This document shows, in pieces, positions 16,817-23,139 of a DNA stretch of 36,139 nucleotides (positions are counted from its first letter, which is position 1; every line of letters begins with the position of its first letter). Made by a program: the position numbers and the translations under genes. A model generated the notes under the pieces. That model did not search any database. It saw nothing but the letters and a program-made list of their open reading frames with translations, and was not told where the DNA came from. This DNA comes from a virus. The stretch lies in the IMG/VR virus record IMGVR_UViG_3300030108_002106, positions 1 to 36,139 of that record, one strand, 5' to 3'.

Positions 16817-17368
16817 TTAAATCATCCTTGGTCCATGGCAAAATAAGGTTAAAGTCTTCCTCACACCTTTCGTAACAGGAGTTACCCTATGATTTATGTG
16901 AGATTTAAAGACAATCAAGGAACCTGGAGCACATTGTTTAACAACATAAGGATCTCCCGGCCAAAGCCAAAATTCTCCTCCTTCATAACTATCAGATAAA
17001 TTAGCTATGACTGTAAGTTTACAATCATAAATTTCACTTTTAGAAGAATCATAATGCCAATCATATTTAGCTTTTGTTTTACTGTCATAGATATTTAAAA
17101 GCATAAAATCAGAATGATCAAAGGGCTTAATATGGTAACCGAAATTTTTTAAATTAATATCGTAGATACTATGCTCCATTTCGCCTACAATATCTTTTAT
17201 TTTTTTCCAACCGATAACTAAAGTTTTTGTTTTCTTCTTATCTTGACCTTCATTAGTTTTAGCAGCCTTACCTTCTTTTTCAACAAAGTCATAATTGTTC
17301 TCAATAGTCTTACATATTTGCTTTCTATGTTCGGGGCTAAAATAATCGTTTATATACCAACAATCCAT
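16817..17368 (-). CDS. 2-oxoglutarate/Fe(II) oxygenase 1 (prolyl-4-hydroxylase/PiuC-like)
   Basis: The 183-residue protein shows the double-stranded beta-helix signature: iron ligands H105 and D107 in YDWHYDSS, a YEGGEF turn (128-132), the distal ligand H160 in NHRVTPV, and R170 in TKGVRKTL for the 2-oxoglutarate carboxylate. It should couple decarboxylation of 2-oxoglutarate to hydroxylation of an unknown substrate, probably a protein. The ATG at 17368 is preferred because GGAGA lies upstream; a TTG at 17386 overlaps the previous gene. It is the last oxygenase of the cassette, 41 bases before the stabilization gene. Confidence 0.88.
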   Translation of the reverse strand: MDCWYINDYFSPEHRKQICKTIENNYDFVEKEGKAAKTNEGQDKKKTKTLVIGWKKIKDIVGEMEHSIYDINLKNFGYHIKPFDHSDFMLLNIYDSKTKAKYDWHYDSSKSEIYDCKLTVIANLSDSYEGGEFWLWPGDPYVVKQCAPGSLIVFKSHINHRVTPVTKGVRKTLTLFCHGPRMI

Positions 17369-17369
17369 A

Positions 17370-17705
17370 TTAATCTTTCTCCACAAGTATAGTCCACTCT
17401 AACTCCAAAACCAAGTCTTTTACATATACTTTTTTCTTGTTCTCTTTTTTAACATATTGATGAAGTTCTTCTATGTCAAAAATAAGCCATCGTTTATCCT
17501 CTTCAATAACCATCTTTTCAGCTTGTGAATTAAAACTTCCACTCTGAGCTGGTGTTCCATCTGGTAGTTTTATCATTTCTCTAACATCAAATCTGTAAAA
17601 AGCATTTTTTCCTTTTAATATGCCAGCAATATTCCAAGAAGCTTTTTGTTTAGGATACTCTATGGCTTGTAAATATTTTGAAAATCTATCAACTATATCA
17701 CTCAC
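17370..17705 (-). CDS. Conserved hypothetical protein in the oxygenase cassette (111 aa)
   Basis: A compact, charged protein with the core YRFDVREMIKLPDGTPAQSG, then EKMVIEEDKRWLIFDIEELH and a Lys-rich segment. No known enzyme motif was found. It starts with GTG (17705) sharing a TAGTG with the end of the nucleotidyltransferase-like gene, so it is translationally coupled to it. The constant pairing with oxygenases suggests an accessory role (substrate-binding or scaffold), but nothing in the sequence proves it. Confidence 0.65.
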   Translation of the reverse strand: MSDIVDRFSKYLQAIEYPKQKASWNIAGILKGKNAFYRFDVREMIKLPDGTPAQSGSFNSQAEKMVIEEDKRWLIFDIEELHQYVKKENKKKVYVKDLVLELEWTILVEKD

Positions 17706-18292
17706 TATAAAATCTTACGAGGTTCTTTATAAACAAAACCTTCTTTTTGATATTTAATTAAATTTTTTGTAAAAGGATAAATCTTATCTCCTTCATATAA
17801 ACCATATTTATCTTTTTTCCATTCATACATACTAACTTTTTTATTTCCTTTAGGATCAGTTGTAATAAATTTATTACTTATTTCCCAAGCTTTTATGTTA
17901 AAAGTTTTTCCATCCCACTTAGAAATATTACCACAATTAATCATAACACCTTTAAGTGTTGGTTGAAGATTTACATCAATATAAAACTTATAACTAAATG
18001 CTAGTTTTTTAATAGTGTATAAAATTTTATAAGCCATTAAAGATGGCTTGCCTATCAACACTAAGTCAACATCCCACGATACCCAATCTTCTAGAACTCC
18101 ACCACAAACATATAAATCATAATTCAGAAAACTAATTTTATTTTGTTTTTGTAAACTTTCTAGTTCTCTAACAAAAGCTTGAAATAAGGGATGACGTATT
18201 CCACCTATAGCTAACCAATTTTTACTAGAAAAAGTACCATAACACACAGATCCTTTCCAAAACTCAGTTCTATAGTGATCTTTGATATTCAT
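17705..18292 (-). CDS. Nucleotidyltransferase-fold protein (putative)
   Basis: The 195-residue protein contains the three-part signature of the DNA-polymerase-beta-type nucleotidyltransferase fold: a strand ending in Gly-Gly (YDLYVCGG, G64-G65), a DxD pair followed by hydrophobics (WDVDLVLIG, D74 and D76) and a third acidic residue on a later strand (FYIDVNLQ, D106). All three acidic residues needed for metal binding are present, so activity is plausible: transfer of a nucleotide to a protein, sugar or RNA. The spacing between GG and DxD is short (8 residues). It is embedded between oxygenase 2 (TAATG at 18292) and the 111-residue gene. Confidence 0.6.
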   Translation of the reverse strand: MNIKDHYRTEFWKGSVCYGTFSSKNWLAIGGIRHPLFQAFVRELESLQKQNKISFLNYDLYVCGGVLEDWVSWDVDLVLIGKPSLMAYKILYTIKKLAFSYKFYIDVNLQPTLKGVMINCGNISKWDGKTFNIKAWEISNKFITTDPKGNKKVSMYEWKKDKYGLYEGDKIYPFTKNLIKYQKEGFVYKEPRKIL

Positions 18293-18903
18293 TATAAATT
18301 TAATTCTGATAGACCTTCTCTGCTTCCAATATTTCCTTTTACAAAAGTATTAAAAGCTAAACTAATTCTAAGATTATTATCTTGTTTAGTTTGAACTGAG
18401 TGATTTAGATAAGAAGGGAACAATAATATATCTCCTGATTTAACAGGTATCCACCAAGTAAGAGAGTTCCAAGTATTGTATTTATTTGTTTCAAAATTAA
18501 TTTGAGAGTATTTATTTTTATGAAAAATAATTTTATCGTGAGCTTCCTCTGCTTTTACATATAGAACACCAGACACGATTGAGTTAGGATGTTCGTGAGA
18601 ATGATGATGTTCGCCTTTAACATTATAGTTCAACCATGATTGTGTAATATATGGAGTAATTTTATTATAGGTTGCAAAAATATTTTTATAATATTTATGT
18701 GATTCTTTTGTTAAATCATCTTTTAATTGCTTCAAAGGTTTTTCATTTAATACATAAGAATTAATTGTTTTAGAATTGCCTTCATCCTTTTTCAAATTAT
18801 TTTTTTGTTTATCAAAAAATAAAATTTCTTTTTTAGTAAAATTTCTGTTTAAAGAAGTTTGATACACTGCTGTGGGGAATAACGAGTGAACTATGTCTTT
18901 CAT
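18292..18903 (-). CDS. 2-oxoglutarate/Fe(II) oxygenase 2 (TIGR02466-like)
   Basis: The 203-residue protein matches the small family with an N-terminal FPTAVY segment, a His-rich metal site HHHSHEHPNS followed by SGVLYV (about 99-116), the sequence GDILLFPSYLNH with distal H168, and R179 in LRISLAFN for the cosubstrate. The first metal motif is H-x-H rather than H-x-D, as I recall for this family. The substrate is unknown. The gene is very AT-rich, follows oxygenase 3 after 2 bases without a visible Shine-Dalgarno, and probably depends on translational coupling. Confidence 0.85.
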   Translation of the reverse strand: MKDIVHSLFPTAVYQTSLNRNFTKKEILFFDKQKNNLKKDEGNSKTINSYVLNEKPLKQLKDDLTKESHKYYKNIFATYNKITPYITQSWLNYNVKGEHHHSHEHPNSIVSGVLYVKAEEAHDKIIFHKNKYSQINFETNKYNTWNSLTWWIPVKSGDILLFPSYLNHSVQTKQDNNLRISLAFNTFVKGNIGSREGLSELNL

Positions 18904-18905
18904 AC

Positions 18906-19526
18906 TTATAATAAATTTTTATATTTTTTTAATTTTATGTGTCTAGGAAAACCTATGGAAGGTCTTTGATCATATATAAGATGTTCATTTGTTCCATTAA
19001 TTTCTACGTAATGAAGAAAAATTTGTGTACAATAATTATTTTTTAATATCTCTCTGCCATGAGCTAAATCTGCTCCTTTATAAAGCAACAGATCTCCCGC
19101 TTCTAATTTAATTTCAATTTTCTTTTTATTAGAAATTAAATAAATAGGCCACATACCTCCAGATATATTTAACGTTGCTGATATTTCACAACTTGGTCTA
19201 TCTATGTGTTTTGGTAACACAGCTCCTTTGTCGTAAATTCGCAAATAAGAATAGGTTGGAAAAAGTTTTTTGTTAGTTTTCTTTTCAATCATAGGTCTTA
19301 AATTATTTAAGATAATTTCAGAACCATAATCTCCATAACAAGAATAGTGTCCTTTTGCTAAAGAGTCATGCCATACACCATACCAACTGTTTGTTTCCAA
19401 CATTTTATTTTCATAAAAGTTAGCTACTACATGTCTTTTTAAAAAAATACATTGATTAACAAATGCAGCTAATTCTTTTGATATAGCGTTTCTTACAACT
19501 AAATATTTATTTTTTTTAAAACTCAC
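18906..19526 (-). CDS. 2-oxoglutarate/Fe(II) oxygenase 3
   Basis: The 206-residue protein has H107 and D109 in LPKHIDRPSCEIS, a following strand pair, then GDLLLYKGADLAHGRE with distal H156, and an IFLHYVEI strand. These give the metal triad of the double-stranded beta-helix fold. A clear arginine at the usual cosubstrate position is not obvious (the segment reads NNYCTQIFLHY), so cosubstrate binding may differ. It resembles uncharacterised oxygenases of marine phages. It overlaps the start of the gene upstream (oxygenase 4) by 11 bases. Confidence 0.82.
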   Translation of the reverse strand: MSFKKNKYLVVRNAISKELAAFVNQCIFLKRHVVANFYENKMLETNSWYGVWHDSLAKGHYSCYGDYGSEIILNNLRPMIEKKTNKKLFPTYSYLRIYDKGAVLPKHIDRPSCEISATLNISGGMWPIYLISNKKKIEIKLEAGDLLLYKGADLAHGREILKNNYCTQIFLHYVEINGTNEHLIYDQRPSIGFPRHIKLKKYKNLL

Positions 19527-20046
19527 TTATTTCATTAACTCCTTGTTGGCAAAAAGAATAATAACCAGTTATAATACTTCTTTCTTTTTTTAAATCAGGT
19601 TGACCTTTGTGTGTATGTGTAAAATAAGCAGGGAAAATACATACTCTACCCACTTTACTTTCTATTGTTTGTTTATCTCTATAAAATTCAGTGCCACATT
19701 TGTGTGAGGTTAAATAAATTTGTACACTTAATACTCTATATGGAGTTGTTAAACTTACCTCTGAATGATAATTTTTAAAACTTTGTCCTTTTTTAAAAAG
19801 CTTGTATCTTAATGTGTCTAAAGTCCATTGTGAAGAAGTCATATTTACTTCAGGATAAATTTTAACGTACAGTTTAATTAATTTTTCAAGTTTTTCTAAA
19901 AAATTAAATTCTTGAATTACAATATCATTATAAAAATAATCTAATATCTTATTTGATTTTAAATTTTTTTTATAAGTTTTTATAAGTTTATTACATTCTT
20001 TTGAAGAAAGAACATTATCTTTTACTAATATAAAATTAGAACTCAC
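19516..20046 (-). CDS. 2-oxoglutarate/Fe(II) oxygenase 4 (HxE type)
   Basis: The 176-residue protein has YHSEVS (H94, E96) in place of H-x-D, then VLSVQIYLTSHKCGTEF, VGRVCIFPAYFTHTHKG (H144 or H146 as distal ligand) and R156 in KKERSIITGYYSF. Glutamate as the acidic metal ligand is known in the superfamily but less common. N-terminal SSKECNKLI resembles the start of prolyl-hydroxylase-like domains. Substrate unknown. It shares ATGA with oxygenase 5 upstream. Confidence 0.82.
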   Translation of the reverse strand: MSSNFILVKDNVLSSKECNKLIKTYKKNLKSNKILDYFYNDIVIQEFNFLEKLEKLIKLYVKIYPEVNMTSSQWTLDTLRYKLFKKGQSFKNYHSEVSLTTPYRVLSVQIYLTSHKCGTEFYRDKQTIESKVGRVCIFPAYFTHTHKGQPDLKKERSIITGYYSFCQQGVNEISEF

Positions 20047-20654
20047 TTGAATTGAGGCCCTGTAATCCAGCCAACTAAAGAATATCTGTGTCCTTTAGTA
20101 ACGGGTGTCACTTCATGTAAAGTATAACTAGGAAAAGCTAAAAGTTTTCCTTGCTCTTTAGGTAAACAAGTTGGATCGCCACCAGTGTGTAATTTTAAAT
20201 CGCCACCTTCGTATGTATCTGGGTCGGATAACAACAAAGACATTGATAATTTTCTAACTGGTCCTTTGTACCAAGTATCAATGTGCTTTGTATAAAAATT
20301 ATCGGGTGCTTTATAATACGTAAATTGTAGGCCTTCAATAAAACCAAATAAATCAAATTGATGAAACTCGTTGTTTAATCCTGTTACTATATCTGTCAAT
20401 CTTCTAAAAATCCAATCAGTTTCGGCACTTGGCCACATCCAATTAATCTTAGACAACCTAGCTTTTGGTTCCACTCCGTTTCGAACTGCACCATCTACCA
20501 TTGCAAATTGTTTACCTAATTTAATTATTTTTTTACACTCTTCTTTTGAAAATGCGTTGGAGTAATAAGAAAAAGACTCGATGGAATCAGGTTTAAATGG
20601 CCATGATGATGGACCATGTTTAATGCTTTGTTTCTTCTTTTCTTTCTTTTTCAT
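20043..20654 (-). CDS. 2-oxoglutarate/Fe(II) oxygenase 5 (PiuC/prolyl-4-hydroxylase-like)
   Basis: The 203-residue protein starts with a lysine-rich tail (1-12), then FSKEECKKIIKLG, the metal site KHIDTW (H124, D126), RKLSMSLLLSDPDTYEGGDL, the distal ligand H180 in FPSYTLHEVTPV and R190 in TKGHRYSLVGW. This is the clearest prolyl-4-hydroxylase/PiuC-type member of the cassette and is most similar to oxygenase 1 (shared EGG and H-x-V-TPVTKG-x-R elements). It is the first gene of the cassette; no good ribosome site is seen, and an AT-rich inverted repeat lies just upstream. Confidence 0.9.
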   Translation of the reverse strand: MKKKEKKKQSIKHGPSSWPFKPDSIESFSYYSNAFSKEECKKIIKLGKQFAMVDGAVRNGVEPKARLSKINWMWPSAETDWIFRRLTDIVTGLNNEFHQFDLFGFIEGLQFTYYKAPDNFYTKHIDTWYKGPVRKLSMSLLLSDPDTYEGGDLKLHTGGDPTCLPKEQGKLLAFPSYTLHEVTPVTKGHRYSLVGWITGPQFK

Positions 20655-20660
20655 TCTGTT

Positions 20661-20681
20661 AATTTAACATTAAGTTAAATT
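20661..20681. promoter_or_regulatory. AT-rich inverted repeat in front of the oxygenase cassette
   Basis: AATTTAAC (20661-20668), five bases, then GTTAAATT (20674-20681): a perfect 8-bp inverted repeat ending 7 bases from the first oxygenase ATG. There is no T-tract, so a terminator is unlikely. It could be an operator or an mRNA structure; in such AT-rich DNA it could also be chance. Confidence 0.3.
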
Positions 20682-20695
20682 GAATACAACGTATA

Positions 20696-21058
20696 TTACT
20701 CTATTTTATCCCAAACTTGATTTGCTTCATTCCACACATGTAATGTGCCATCTTCAGGATATGCAACTGGTGCTTGCCAATCACTATTATCATCTAACGT
20801 CCAAGATGGATATGGCTGTCTTGAAATAAATATGTCTTTAGCTTCATCATAAGTATCATCTACGCCAGCAAATTGTTTTCTAAAATTACTATTGTAAGAA
20901 GTTTGAACCCATTTAGTATCTTGACCATATAGTGATTTACAGAAAGCAATACCAACAGCTTCGTCTTCGTTACCACTATCGTTTTTGATAGAGTCATTGT
21001 TAACAACTATAACTGTTTTAACTTTGTTATTATCATCTAATTGAGCGAAATGTGCCAT
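20696..21058 (-). CDS. Conserved tail-associated phage protein (120 aa)
   Basis: It starts MAHFAQLDDNN with KVKTVIVVNND, contains VGIAFCKSLYGQDTKWVQTS, YNSNFRKQFAGVDDTYD and the Trp/Pro-rich PYPSWTLDDNSDWQAPV. I recognise this as a very widespread small protein of cyanophages and other marine phages, usually next to fibre genes and left as hypothetical. It probably is a virion component or fibre chaperone. A TAATG junction at 21058 couples it to the polyglycine adhesin. Confidence 0.75.
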   Translation of the reverse strand: MAHFAQLDDNNKVKTVIVVNNDSIKNDSGNEDEAVGIAFCKSLYGQDTKWVQTSYNSNFRKQFAGVDDTYDEAKDIFISRQPYPSWTLDDNSDWQAPVAYPEDGTLHVWNEANQVWDKIE

Positions 21059-22014
21059 TATGCTGTGTAACTCCCTGACCCATTAAATTGCATTATTGTA
21101 TCTGAACCTGATGTTGAAACTGTTGGAGATCCCGTTGTAACTCCTGAATAATCAGCTGTTGCAACTTTAATAGCAACCACTCCTGATCCTCCATTTCCAA
21201 TTGTGCTACCGCCTGGACCGTCAGTATATCCTTGACCGCCGCCACCGCCGCCGGTATTTGCAGTTCCATTTTGTGCTCCTGGAGGTTTTCCAGTGGATCC
21301 TCCACCGCCGCCGCCAGAGCCGCCCGAACCTGCTGAAGCTGCTGGTCCAGAACCTGCTGGGTTTCTAGAGCCGCCGCCACCGCCGCCGCCGAGAGTCGTG
21401 CCTAAAATAGCTACAGTTGCTCCTGCTCCTCCGGCACCAGAGTTACTACTAGAGTTATTTCCTACGGCACCAAATCCGCCGCCGCCTCCAGCTGTTGATT
21501 GAGCTGATACACCAGAACCTGAAGGTCCTGCTTGAATTCCACCATTGTTTCCTTCTGAAGGAGAAAAACTTCCAAGATTACCTTGTCCTGCTGCAGCATG
21601 AAATTGGTTAAAAGCGTTTCCACCACCTGATCCTCCAGGGGCTGCTGCGTACCCACCATATGGATCTGTTGGAGTTGGATATTGAGGGTTACTTGTAGAT
21701 ATGTTGGCTCCAGCCCCTCCGCCAGAAGATGAAAAACTTATGCCTGTTCCAATAATAGAACTAACAACTCCTTGATTACCACCACTAGAGTTAACTCCAC
21801 CAGCACCTACTGTGACTGTGTAAGTTTTTCCAGCAGTTAGTTCTTGAGCTGTATCACTTCGAATCCCGCCAGCCCCTCCGCCGCCGCCGATTCCGCCGCT
21901 CCCTCCGGAGCCGCCACCAGAAACAACCATGAAGTCTGCGTTATATTTTCTTGCGCCTTGTCTTTGACCAAAACCTGATGCTGATCCAGCACCTCTTGAA
22001 GCTATAATTGGCAT
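21058..22014 (-). CDS. Glycine-rich tail-tip adhesin
   Basis: The 318-residue protein has a short N-terminal segment (1-25), the FMVVSGGGSGGSGG start of the glycine-rich region, a beta segment ELTAGKTYTVTVGAGG typical of phage glycine-rich tail proteins, then many runs of four to seven Gly separated by short polar loops, and a C-terminal IMQFNGSGSYTA. Runs of Gly with variable loops resemble the polyglycine-II sandwich of T-even gp38-type adhesins, which carry receptor specificity. The Gly runs use GGC/GGT/GGA codons, creating GC-rich islands in an AT-rich genome. SD: AGGAGG before ATG 22014. Confidence 0.8.
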   Translation of the reverse strand: MPIIASRGAGSASGFGQRQGARKYNADFMVVSGGGSGGSGGIGGGGGAGGIRSDTAQELTAGKTYTVTVGAGGVNSSGGNQGVVSSIIGTGISFSSSGGGAGANISTSNPQYPTPTDPYGGYAAAPGGSGGGNAFNQFHAAAGQGNLGSFSPSEGNNGGIQAGPSGSGVSAQSTAGGGGGFGAVGNNSSSNSGAGGAGATVAILGTTLGGGGGGGSRNPAGSGPAASAGSGGSGGGGGGSTGKPPGAQNGTANTGGGGGGQGYTDGPGGSTIGNGGSGVVAIKVATADYSGVTTGSPTVSTSGSDTIMQFNGSGSYTA

Positions 22015-22034
22015 CTTTCTTTATCCTCCTAGTT

Positions 22035-23105
22035 TTACGCGAACTGTGTTTGAGCTGCGAACGCTGTAAAAGCAGCATCGCCAGTTTTAATTACAGTGTA
22101 CGTGTAAATATCAACAGAGTTAGCGTTACCAGCTGTTGGCGCAGCACCGCCTTGCCATTCTGGAGTTACGCTTGATCCATCGATTGTAAAAGCGTTATTG
22201 TAATAAGGAGTGCCTGTATTTGTTGTTAAGAAAGCAAAAGTTACAGACTCGCCTGTATCCATAATATTATTTAAAGAGTTTGATCCATCACCTCTAACAT
22301 TAACTGTAAAGTTACCTGCTGAAGCAGATGTGTGGTAAAGAACAGCTTGTGTAATTAAATCATAGTTTACTGTTCCAGTTGTACCCGTTGCAGCGATAGT
22401 TACTTTTTCTGCTAGTTGCTGAATTTTACCAGCTCCTAAAGTTACTCTTCCAATTCCTTTTGGACTTATAGTTAAGTCGATGTTTGAATCGCCACCTGTT
22501 GCAGATACGCTTGGACTGTTACTTGTCGCTGCGTTAGTAACTGATATTTCGTTAACTGCTGAACCCGTTGTAGCAAATTTAATTTGCTCATTTCCGTTTT
22601 CATCATTAATTGATTTTGTATTATCGATGATAATATTTTGACCGTTAGTATCTAAGTCAGCTGAAAGTTGTGGCGAGAAGTCTGAAGATAATTCTGTGAA
22701 AGCTGTATCTACAATGTCAGTACCATCACCATAGACCATTTTAGTTCCTTTGTCAGCTGCAGCCCATACTACTCCAGATCCTGAAGTTGTTTTGACTGTT
22801 ACTGAGTAAGCGCCTGAAGTGGCATTGTCTACGATGTAAACTTTTTCTACTACAGGAACAACTACGTTAACGTTTGTTGTAATAGTTCCAGTTAATTTTA
22901 ATACTGCATTTTTACCATTAGAAACCGCACCATTTGAAACTGTTAATGTTGCTCCAGTCGTAGCATTAAGTGCAACAGCTTCAAAACCAGCGATTGCTTG
23001 TTCTACGATTAATAAGTTTGTATTTGTAATTTGTCCCCACGTTCCCGAGTTTTCACCGGTTGCTTGGACTGTAAGTTTCAAAAAACTTGATGTTGAATTC
23101 GCCAT
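22035..23105 (-). CDS. Tail fibre protein (356 aa)
   Basis: The N-terminus has FLKLTVQATGENSGTWGQIT, a widespread anchor motif of marine phage fibres (LxxPAxGxNxGTWG-like). It is followed by beta-rich Thr/Ser/Val/Asn sequence, an ADLDTNGQNI segment and an SPKGIGRVTLGAG segment, both common in fibre shafts. The C-terminus FAAQTQFA is a frequent end of the same class. It probably forms the fibre shaft to which the glycine-rich adhesin, encoded 20 bases downstream, attaches. Confidence 0.8.
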   Translation of the reverse strand: MANSTSSFLKLTVQATGENSGTWGQITNTNLLIVEQAIAGFEAVALNATTGATLTVSNGAVSNGKNAVLKLTGTITTNVNVVVPVVEKVYIVDNATSGAYSVTVKTTSGSGVVWAAADKGTKMVYGDGTDIVDTAFTELSSDFSPQLSADLDTNGQNIIIDNTKSINDENGNEQIKFATTGSAVNEISVTNAATSNSPSVSATGGDSNIDLTISPKGIGRVTLGAGKIQQLAEKVTIAATGTTGTVNYDLITQAVLYHTSASAGNFTVNVRGDGSNSLNNIMDTGESVTFAFLTTNTGTPYYNNAFTIDGSSVTPEWQGGAAPTAGNANSVDIYTYTVIKTGDAAFTAFAAQTQFA

Positions 23106-23139
23106 AATTTTTTACTCCGATTTGTTATTTTTATTAAAT

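Noticed and set aside
21293-21502. Proline-rich plus-strand frame opposite the glycine-rich adhesin
   Set aside because: A run of Pro is the expected antisense of Gly codons; there is no ribosome site and it is interrupted in the non-Gly parts.
21058-22014. Collagen-like (Gly-x-y) triple-helix protein
   Set aside because: Gly runs are contiguous or irregular, without sustained Gly-x-y triplets, so a polyglycine-II adhesin fits better.
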